A stretch of 5,273 bases of DNA from Pseudomonadota bacterium (GTDB lineage: Bacteria > Pseudomonadota > Gammaproteobacteria > Burkholderiales > Ferrovaceae), in the NCBI GenBank assembly GCA_021804345.1, contig JAJZHV010000096.1, forward strand, positions 1 to 5,273, given 5' to 3'. Both the position numbers and the translations under genes were made by a program. The notes below the pieces were generated by a model. It was not told the origin of the DNA, made no database searches, and saw nothing but the letters and a program-made list of their open reading frames with translations. Shown piece after piece: positions 1 to 5,273 of the stretch; the stretch's first letter is position 1; each line of letters starts with the position of its first letter.

Positions 1-168
1 ATGAAAATTGATGTGCAGCGTGGCAATGGTCTGCTCGGGCGTGCGTTCGCTCACTTCCGCTCCGCTACACCAGGGCAAGAACCGGGGGTATTCGGGGATG
101 TTGTCCACCAATTCCCACATTTGCTGGGCGGAGTGCATCACCAATACCGATTTTTCAACACGACTCAT
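1..168 (-). CDS. ratA: RatA / COQ10-like START-domain protein, 5' part only
   Basis: The first 56 codons of a leftward gene are visible; the rest lies outside the window. The protein begins MSRVEKSVLV and continues with QQMWELVDNIPEYPRFLPW and CSGAEV. This matches the N-terminus of the RatA/PasT family (SRPBCC fold, polyketide cyclase/COQ10-type START domain), in which 'YPxFLPWC' is the hallmark. Family members are about 145 residues. They are linked to ubiquinone handling, and the E. coli protein has been described as a toxin blocking 70S ribosome assembly, so the true role in this organism is open. The start at 168 gives the usual family N-terminus; the bases just upstream (ATCTCC) are a poor ribosome binding site. 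Divergent ratA-smpB pairs are a very common proteobacterial arrangement, which supports the call. Confidence 0.9.
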   Translation of the reverse strand, partial: MSRVEKSVLVMHSAQQMWELVDNIPEYPRFLPWCSGAEVSERTPEQTIATLHINFH

Positions 169-238
169 GGAGATAAAACCGTAAAATAACCGACAATACG
201 CGCTAACATAACAGACCGAACACCGATATTACAAAATT
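169..238. promoter_or_regulatory. Divergent ratA-smpB intergenic region
   Basis: These 70 bp separate two divergently transcribed genes, so they must hold both promoters unless one lies inside a coding region. The stretch is clearly more AT-rich than the flanking genes. Candidate -10 boxes are GATATT (225-230) for smpB and, on the minus strand, TATGTT (around 205-210) for ratA, but neither has a good -35 at the right distance. I therefore do not assign exact promoters. There is no Shine-Dalgarno sequence in front of smpB. Confidence 0.4.
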
Positions 239-682
239 ATGAGCATTGTCGACAACCGCAAAGCGTTTCATGACTATTTCATCGAAGAGCGCCATGAGGC
301 AGGACTGGTGCTGGAGGGCTGGGAGGTCAAAGCCATCCGGGCGGGGCGTGCCCAGATCAAGGAAGCGTATGTGGTCATTCTTGCGGGGGAGCTGTTCTTG
401 CTGGGGGCCCATATCAGCCCGCTACCCACGGCTTCAACCCATGTGCATCCGGACCCTACTCGTACCCGAAAGCTGCTATTAAAGGCTGCGGAAATCGCCA
501 AGCTGGTCGGAAAAGTGGAACGCGCCGGCTATACCCTGGTGCCTCTCAACATGCATTTTGCCCGTGGCCGGATCAAGGTGGAAATAGGCCTAGCCAAGGG
601 CAAAAAGCAGCATGACAAGCGTGAAGCCGAGAAAGAACGCGACTGGCAAAGAGAAAAGCAACGTTTGTTGCGCCAGCGTTGA
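239..682 (+). CDS. smpB: SsrA (tmRNA)-binding protein SmpB
   Basis: SmpB binds tmRNA and brings it to ribosomes stalled on mRNAs lacking a stop codon; its C-terminal tail occupies the empty mRNA channel during trans-translation. The 147-residue product has the family motifs in order: [10 protein letters not shown] (8-17), [12 protein letters not shown] (26-37), the core region with [21 protein letters not shown] (101-121), and [12 protein letters not shown] (125-136). It ends in a basic tail rich in K, R and E. The length is slightly below the usual 150-160 because the N-terminal extension is short, as in other betaproteobacterial homologues. ATG 239 places the family N-terminus correctly, but no Shine-Dalgarno sequence precedes it (GATATTACAAAATT). 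The ssrA RNA gene is not in this window. It is a stand-alone gene, divergent from ratA and followed by a hairpin and the guaB promoter. Confidence 0.97.
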   Translation: MSIVDNRKAFHDYFIEERHEAGLVLEGWEVKAIRAGRAQIKEAYVVILAGELFLLGAHISPLPTASTHVHPDPTRTRKLLLKAAEIAKLVGKVERAGYTLVPLNMHFARGRIKVEIGLAKGKKQHDKREAEKERDWQREKQRLLRQR

Positions 683-685
683 GGC

Positions 686-2216
<1,531 letters not shown>

Positions 2217-2249
2217 CTCCCCACCGGACTGAACTCACAGGATGCCTGC

Positions 2250-3815
2250 ATGTCCCGTCAAAAAATTCTGATACTGGACTTTGGCGCTCAGTACGCCCAG
2301 CTAATTGCCCGCCGGGTGCGCGAAGCCGGGGTCTATTGCGAACTCCATCCCTGGGATGTGAGCGAGTCGCTGGTGCGGGAATTTGCCCCCCAGGGGGTGA
2401 TCTTGTCCGGAGGCCCGGCCTCGGTCACCGACTCTGCCCCACCCCGGGCACCTCAGGTCGTATTTGAACTGGGCGTGCCGGTATTGGGCATTTGCTATGG
2501 GATGCAGACCATGGCCGCCCAATTGGGCGGGCAAGTGGAAAACGCTCGAAAGCGTGAATTTGGCTTTGCCCAGGTACGTGCGCGCGGACATTCGGCCTTG
2601 CTGCGCGACATCCAGGATCATACCAATGCACAGGGGCAGGGGCTGCTGGATGTGTGGATGAGTCACGGCGACAAGGTCACGGCGTTGCCCCCCGGTTTTG
2701 GCATCATTTGCGAAAATGCCTCCACGCCCATCGCTGGCATGGCTGACGAAAGCCGCCATTTTTACGGCGTGCAGTTTCACCCGGAGGTTACGCATACCCC
2801 CCAGGGCAAAGCCCTTCTTGAGCGTTTCGTGCATGCCATTTGTGGTCTGGGCGCCCAATGGAATATGCCGGATTATGTGGTGGAGGCCGTGCGCTCGATT
2901 CGGGAACAGGTGGGCGACGAGCAGGTTATTCTTGGCCTGTCTGGCGGCGTGGATTCTTCCGTGGCAGCGGCTCTGTTGCAGCGGGCCATTGGCGATCGCC
3001 TCACCTGCGTATTTGTGGATCACGGCCTGTTGCGCCAGGGTGAAGCTGAACAGGTCATGGACACCTTTGCGCGCCATTTGGGCGTGCATGTGGTGCATGT
3101 CCATGCCAAGGACCTTTTCATGCTGCATTTGAAGGGGGTATCCGATCCCGAGCAAAAACGCAAAATCATCGGACGGGAGTTTGTGGAAGTGTTTCAACGG
3201 GAAGCGGCCAAACTGCCCCAGGCCCGCTGGCTGGCGCAAGGAACCATTTATCCCGATGTCATCGAGTCGGCTGGCGCCAAATCTGGCAAGGCCCACAACA
3301 TCAAATCCCACCACAATGTGGGCGGACTGCCCGATACATTGCATTTAAAACTCCTCGAACCCCTGCGTGAACTGTTCAAGGACGAAGTGCGGGAAATGGG
3401 CGTGGTGCTGGGATTGCCCCGTGAAATGGTGTATCGCCACCCGTTTCCGGGCCCTGGCCTGGGCGTGCGGATTCTGGGTGAAGTGCATGCCTCCTCCGTC
3501 GACTTACTGCAGCGCGCTGACGCCATTTTCATCGAAGAGCTGCGCCGGGCAGACTGGTATGACAAAGTTTCTCAGGCCTTCGCCGTGTTTTTGCCAGTGC
3601 GCTCGGTGGGGGTGATGGGCGATGGCCGCACCTACGAATTTGTCGTGGCCTTGCGCGCCGTGGTGACCAGCGACTTCATGACCGCGCAGTGGGCTGAACT
3701 TCCCTACGACCTGCTGGGTCGTGTCTCCAACCGCATTATCAATGAGGTGCGGGGCATCAATCGGGTGGTCTACGATATCTCCGGAAAACCCCCCGCCACC
3801 ATCGAGTGGGAATGA
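2250..3815 (+). CDS. guaA: GMP synthase (glutamine-hydrolysing)
   Basis: GuaA aminates XMP to GMP using ATP and glutamine, completing the pathway begun by GuaB. The 521-residue product (E. coli 525) has an N-terminal class I glutamine amidotransferase domain (about 5-200) and a C-terminal synthetase. The amidotransferase triad is Cys82 in GICYGMQ, and His177 and Glu179 in QFHPEV; SGGP (53-56) is also present. The ATP-pyrophosphatase P-loop is SGGVDSS (231-237). The synthetase and dimerisation region includes [11 protein letters not shown] (330-340), [10 protein letters not shown] (352-361) and [11 protein letters not shown] (397-407). The C-terminus is the invariant [12 protein letters not shown] 2250 has AGGA (2239-2242) seven bases upstream. 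The gene is complete, with no frameshift. It follows guaB by 33 bp without an internal terminator, so the two are probably co-transcribed. Confidence 0.98.
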   Translation: MSRQKILILDFGAQYAQLIARRVREAGVYCELHPWDVSESLVREFAPQGVILSGGPASVTDSAPPRAPQVVFELGVPVLGICYGMQTMAAQLGGQVENARKREFGFAQVRARGHSALLRDIQDHTNAQGQGLLDVWMSHGDKVTALPPGFGIICENASTPIAGMADESRHFYGVQFHPEVTHTPQGKALLERFVHAICGLGAQWNMPDYVVEAVRSIREQVGDEQVILGLSGGVDSSVAAALLQRAIGDRLTCVFVDHGLLRQGEAEQVMDTFARHLGVHVVHVHAKDLFMLHLKGVSDPEQKRKIIGREFVEVFQREAAKLPQARWLAQGTIYPDVIESAGAKSGKAHNIKSHHNVGGLPDTLHLKLLEPLRELFKDEVREMGVVLGLPREMVYRHPFPGPGLGVRILGEVHASSVDLLQRADAIFIEELRRADWYDKVSQAFAVFLPVRSVGVMGDGRTYEFVVALRAVVTSDFMTAQWAELPYDLLGRVSNRIINEVRGINRVVYDISGKPPATIEWE

Positions 3816-3827
3816 TTTGAGTGGGGT

Positions 3828-3853
3828 GAGTCAATTTTCCAAGTTATTGATTC
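3828..3853. repeat. Imperfect inverted repeat downstream of guaA
   Basis: GAGTCAAT (3828-3835) pairs with ATTGATTC (3846-3853) around a 10-base loop: eight pairs including one G-T. It begins 13 bp after the guaA stop and is followed by the moderately T-rich CGTTTAATATT. It could be a weak guaBA terminator or a scrap of an insertion-sequence end. The rest of 3816-3929 holds no gene that I can support. Confidence 0.3.
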
Positions 3854-3929
3854 CGTTTAATATTATCTGCCACATTGATGATGGATGCCATGCAAAGTGT
3901 GGCACCAGTGGTCTGAAATTACCATATGG

Positions 3930-4221
3930 CAGGGTGATCCCTTTCTCGCCTTGTCCCCGGTGAATTGTGGCCCAGTCCGGCTCCGGGCGCTTGAACTTGG
4001 AGAGGAGCAGGGTCGGAAACAGGCATGCTCAAGCTCCCGCTCTGTCATGCCCGCCGGCAGGGGCCAGCCAATACCCGCCAGCTTGGCACGGCGCGATACT
4101 CCCCCACCGTGGTCGGGGAGGCCTGGACCGATTGGGCAATTTCCCGATTGTTACGACCGCATTCAAAGTGCAGCCGTAGGACTTCTTCGATCTTGCGCAT
4201 GGATAACCTTCTATTGGCCAT
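3930..4221 (-). pseudogene. istA: IS21-family transposase IstA, decayed N-terminal fragment
   Basis: The reading starts at ATG 4221 with MANRRLSMRKIEEVL and a helix-turn-helix-like stretch (residues about 18-42: FECGRNNREIAQ, then ASPTTVGEY). This is the characteristic N-terminus of IS21-family IstA. The frame breaks near 4096. From there another frame continues the same protein with SRRAKLAGIGWPLPAGM and TERELEHACF (4096 to about 4016). It breaks again, and a third frame gives KRPEPDWATIHR and KGITL (about 3992 to 3930), again typical of IstA. Each shift is equivalent to losing one base. Homology fades before 3930, so the DDE catalytic core and all of istB are absent and the gene cannot be functional. 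In-frame codons upstream of 4221 extend the open reading but do not belong to the family N-terminus. Confidence 0.85.
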
Positions 4222-4283
4222 GGGGCCCCCCAGCAAAATTACCAAGGGTGCCACGGTTATCCCGTGCGTCACTTACATCTTAT

Positions 4284-4371
4284 GTCCAGTTTGCCGTGGA
4301 ATCACTGTCCAGTTTCGCGTGGAATCAGTATCCAGTTTGCCGTGGAATGGCCGTCCAGTTTGGTGTGGAAT
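4284..4371. repeat. Four direct repeats of 19 bp at a 23-bp period (IS21 end repeats)
   Basis: Copies start at 4284, 4307, 4330 and 4353. The first reads GTCCAGTTTGCCGTGGAAT. The second differs by GC to CG in the middle, the third by one base at its start, and the outermost fourth copy has GGTG in place of GCCG. On the minus strand the unit reads ATTCCACGGCAAACTGGAC. Multiple short direct repeats near the termini are a hallmark of the IS21 family and are thought to be transposase binding sites. The exact 23-bp phase, about two helical turns, survives although the adjacent istA has decayed. Confidence 0.85.
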
Positions 4372-4403
4372 ACGCAAGGCTTCATTTGTTTTTGCGTTGC
4401 CGG

Positions 4404-4700
4404 TCAGTGGGTGCTTGGATGCTCGGCTATGAACTGACGCAGTGCAGTGTCAATGCGAGTCTGCCAGCCTTCACCTGCCGACTTGAAATACTCGACCACC
4501 TCATGCGATAGCCGGATGTTTATGCGCTCTTTCGGAAACTCGACACGCGGACGACCACGCGGTTTGAGCATTTTTTTAGTGATCTTCTCGCCGAAAATCT
4601 GGGGCAGCACCTCGCTGGCCGGACGTGCCTTTACGAAATCCTCCGCCGTCCATTCCGGGTTTTCGTCTTCCAGTAGTTCAGGATTGAGCATTTTGCTCAT
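4404..4700 (-). CDS. brnA: BrnA-family antitoxin (DUF4415)
   Basis: This is the antitoxin of a BrnT/BrnA type II pair; it binds and neutralises BrnT and, in characterised members, represses its own operon. The 98-residue product has an acidic N-terminal part (DENPEWTAEDFVKARPASEV, 12-31), then KPRGRP (46-51). It ends with a ribbon-helix-helix segment at about 58-91, with ERINIRLSHEVVEYF and GWQTRIDTALRQFI, the DUF4415 signature. ATG 4700 is chosen because AGAGGTG (4708-4714) sits seven bases upstream; a second Met three codons on is less well placed. The start lies inside brnT with a 23-bp overlap, so the genes are translationally close and co-transcribed. Toxin-first order is normal for this family. 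No frameshift or missing segment is seen. Confidence 0.92.
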   Translation of the reverse strand: MSKMLNPELLEDENPEWTAEDFVKARPASEVLPQIFGEKITKKMLKPRGRPRVEFPKERINIRLSHEVVEYFKSAGEGWQTRIDTALRQFIAEHPSTH

Positions 4701-4953
4701 ACTGTTTCACCTCTCGGTTGTTTGCCTTGCGCAGGCTAATGACGTGCACCTTGCCATCGCGAGGCGTGAACACCACGGCGTGGAGCCGGTCACCGATAAA
4801 TCCAAGTACACGATACCGGCGCTCGCCGTAGTTCTTGCGTTCATCCTCTTCGATCAATGCGTCAGACCAATCAAGCTGTCTGACCAGCAAGAACGGCAGG
4901 CCGCGCTCACGTTCGTTGCGCTCACTTTTGGCAGGGTCAAAGCTGATGTTCAC
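4678..4953 (-). CDS. brnT: BrnT-family ribonuclease toxin (DUF497)
   Basis: BrnT toxins are small RelE-like ribonucleases that stop translation until neutralised by BrnA. The 91-residue product carries the family pattern in order: FDPAKSERNERERGL (5-19), an acidic linker DALIEEDERKNYGERRY (31-47), a beta core with HAVVFTPRDGKVHVISLRKAN (58-78) and the terminal NREVKQYE. Length and motifs are those of complete family members. The start is GTG 4953: an in-frame TAA lies three codons upstream (4960-4962), so no earlier start exists, and the family N-terminus begins here. AAGG (4956-4959) is only two bases from the GTG, too close for good initiation. The toxin gene comes first and overlaps brnA by 23 bp. 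Confidence 0.92.
   Translation of the reverse strand: MNISFDPAKSERNERERGLPFLLVRQLDWSDALIEEDERKNYGERRYRVLGFIGDRLHAVVFTPRDGKVHVISLRKANNREVKQYEQNAQS
4708..4714 (-). promoter_or_regulatory. brnA ribosome binding site inside brnT
   Basis: AGAGGTG on the minus strand, seven bases before ATG 4700. It is much better than anything in front of brnT, so the antitoxin is probably translated more efficiently than the toxin from the shared mRNA. Confidence 0.65.
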
Positions 4954-4961
4954 AGCCTTTT

Positions 4962-4989
4962 ATTGTACTCACACAAAATGACTAGTCAA
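4962..4989 (-). promoter_or_regulatory. Promoter of the brnT-brnA operon
   Basis: On the minus strand the sequence has TTGACT (4989-4984, five of six matches to TTGACA), a 16-bp spacer and TACAAT (4967-4962, five of six to TATAAT). Transcription would begin about seven bases beyond the -10 box, near 4955, only two or three bases before the brnT GTG. This is the only convincing promoter upstream of the operon. Confidence 0.7.
4979..4988. promoter_or_regulatory. Palindrome TGACTAGTCA, candidate BrnA operator
   Basis: This perfect 10-bp palindrome overlaps five of the six bases of the -35 box. Ribbon-helix-helix antitoxins such as BrnA repress their own promoters by binding short palindromic half-sites, so the position fits an autoregulatory operator. 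A second, weaker symmetry (TTGT-N6-ACAA on the minus strand) runs into the -10 box. Binding itself is inferred. Confidence 0.45.
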
Positions 4990-5021
4990 GCGTAATTTGT
5001 CGTGACAATAAATAGCTGGTA

Positions 5022-5065
5022 TTGCTTCTTCAAGCCGCTGGCACGCCAGCTGCTTGAAGAAGCAA
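5022..5065. repeat. Long near-perfect inverted repeat (hairpin)
   Basis: TTGCTTCTTCAAGC (5022-5035) is the exact reverse complement of GCTTGAAGAAGCAA (5052-5065). Inside, after one C-T mismatch, GCTGGC (5037-5042) pairs with GCCAGC (5045-5050) around a two-base centre. In total 20 of 21 possible pairs form. GTATT (5019-5023) and AATAC (5067-5071) allow a further outer stem in an alternative register. No T-run follows on either strand, so it is not a standard intrinsic terminator. It lies 30 bp upstream of the brnTA -35 box. Confidence 0.9.
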
Positions 5066-5071
5066 GAATAC

Positions 5072-5115
5072 TGTGATGCTCATGCTCCGAATGCCAGTTC
5101 CATGTAAGCGCTGCT
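5072..5115. other. Short unassigned spacer next to the right IS end
   Basis: The 44 bp between the long hairpin and the presumed right IS21 end contain no ORF, promoter or repeat that I can support. Together with 4990-5021 it forms the non-coding upstream side of the brnTA island. Confidence 0.5.
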
Positions 5116-5120
5116 TGCGT

Positions 5121-5185
5121 ATTCCGGTGAAGATGACCGGTGATTCTGGTTTATCGTGACCGATGGTTTGGGTCATGGTGTTACG
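5121..5185. repeat. Degenerate ~22-bp end repeats of the right IS element
   Basis: Copy 1 is ATTCCGGTGAAGATGACCG (5121-5139). Copy 2, starting 22 bp on, is ATTCTGGTTTATCGTGACCG (5143-5162). A poorer third copy runs through GGTTTGGGTCATGGTGTTACG (about 5165-5185). ATCGTGACCGA (5153-5163) also recurs exactly inverted at 5205-5215, across the stop codon of the adjacent ORF. This is the layout expected of transposase-binding repeats at an IS21-type end. Confidence 0.65.
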
Positions 5186-5208
5186 CGCTTAAATTGTACT
5201 GTGGTCGG

Positions 5209-5273
5209 TCACGATGGTTCGATGTTTTTCTCCTTTTTGCTGGTTTTCGGCTTCTCCTGACGCAGTGAATCAC
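5209..5273 (-). CDS. istB: Probable IstB-like ATPase, C-terminal end only
   Basis: Reading leftward from the window edge, the last 20 codons give DSLRQEKPKTSKKEKNIEPS followed by TGA (5211-5209). The preceding partial codon ends in GT, compatible with Gly, so the piece may read GDSLRQ, resembling the end of IS21-family IstB transposition helper ATPases. A lysine-rich tail is plausible there. The fragment is too short for certainty. The call leans on its position just inside the repeated IS end, where istB terminates in IS21 elements. Confidence 0.5.
   Translation of the reverse strand, partial: DSLRQEKPKTSKKEKNIEPS

Larger units (their letters stand above)
3930..4376 (-). mobile_element. IS21-family insertion sequence remnant (left end plus 5' istA)
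   Basis: This is the decayed left part of an IS21-like element read on the minus strand: terminal sequence at about 4376 (TGCGTATTCC reading leftward), an array of end repeats (4284-4371), a 62-bp spacer and the broken start of istA. The inner boundary is set where IstA similarity stops. About 2 kb of a normal element, including istB and the other end, is missing, consistent with a deletion reaching close to guaA. I could not identify target-site duplications. Confidence 0.75.
5116..5273 (-). mobile_element. End of a second IS21-like element, continuing beyond the window
   Basis: The inferred terminus is at about 5116 (TGCGTATTCCGG reading rightward). It shares the 12-mer CTTGCGTATTCC (5114-5125) with the outer end of the remnant at 4367-4378, in opposite orientation. 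Inside are end repeats (5121-5185), and then the 3' end of a minus-strand ORF that looks like istB. That order makes this the right (istB-side) end of the element. The repeat units differ from those at 4284-4371, so this is a different element or a diverged relative. The family call is from terminus, repeat style and ORF tail together; none alone is decisive. Confidence 0.6.

Noticed and set aside
1..189. Plus-strand open reading at the left edge
   Set aside because: It is antisense to the clear ratA N-terminus on the minus strand.
2301..3344. Long minus-strand open reading (347 codons) opposite guaA
   Set aside because: Same reason: guaA is unambiguous over its full length and the antisense product shows no family features.
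3848..3873. Possible other end of the left IS21 remnant (TGATTCCG then CTGCCAC)
   Set aside because: Only TGATTCC clearly resembles the L-end unit; there is no phased second copy and no CTTGCGTATTCC terminus, so the match is too weak.
3868..3904. TGCCACA/TGTGGCA hairpin as the guaBA terminator
   Set aside because: The loop is 23 bases long and no T-run follows, so it is not a convincing intrinsic terminator.
4284..4371. Possible small CRISPR-like array
   Set aside because: Repeats of 19 bp with only 4-bp gaps leave no spacers, and the array lies directly upstream of istA, which fits IS21 end repeats.
3885..4511. Plus-strand open reading of 208 codons across the IS remnant
   Set aside because: It runs antisense through the istA fragment, through the repeats and into brnA; the product resembles nothing and is explained by the minus-strand features.
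4447..4995. Plus-strand open reading of 182 codons opposite brnT-brnA
   Set aside because: Both minus-strand genes are strong family matches with motifs in order; this is their antisense shadow.
5022..5065. Integron attC site
   Set aside because: No GTTRRRY/RYYYAAC core sites flank the hairpin, and there is no integrase or cassette context.

Overview
The window reads as a chromosomal segment of a Gram-negative proteobacterium, most likely a betaproteobacterium. This rests on the order ratA (divergent) - smpB - guaB - guaA, on the SmpB N-terminus ([18 protein letters not shown]), and on GuaB and GuaA sequences that align without gaps or losses at their known motifs. Genus cannot be fixed from the sequence alone. 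The core part is GC-rich and ordinary.

Region 1 (1-3815) is conserved core. A truncated ratA (START/COQ10-like protein) runs leftward off the window. A 70-bp AT-rich gap separates it from divergent smpB, the tmRNA-binding protein for ribosome rescue. A GC-rich hairpin follows smpB and overlaps a good sigma70 promoter (TTGAGT-N16-TATAAT). That promoter drives guaB (IMP dehydrogenase) and, 33 bp further on, guaA (GMP synthase). Together these two enzymes convert IMP to XMP to GMP.

Region 2 (3816-4376) begins with about 115 bp of non-coding DNA holding weak inverted repeats. It continues with a decayed IS21-family remnant on the minus strand: the N-terminal ~100 codons of an istA transposase, broken by two frameshifts. 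Upstream of istA lie four 23-bp-period direct repeats of the kind found at IS21 ends.

Region 3 (4377-5115) is a 739-bp accessory island between two IS21-type ends that share the outward-facing 12-mer CTTGCGTATTCC. It carries a complete brnT-brnA type II toxin-antitoxin operon on the minus strand. The likely promoter (TTGACT-N16-TACAAT) lies so close to the GTG start of brnT that the mRNA would be nearly leaderless. A perfect 10-bp palindrome overlaps the -35 box and is a candidate BrnA operator. A long near-perfect hairpin (5022-5065) of unknown function sits upstream of the promoter.

Region 4 (5116-5273) is the end of a second IS21-like element that continues to the right. It has degenerate ~22-bp end repeats and the last ~21 codons of a minus-strand ORF that is probably istB.

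I see no convincing evidence of a new multi-gene system. The most interesting points are the brnTA cargo bracketed by IS21 ends, its apparently leaderless toxin gene, and the long unexplained hairpin.
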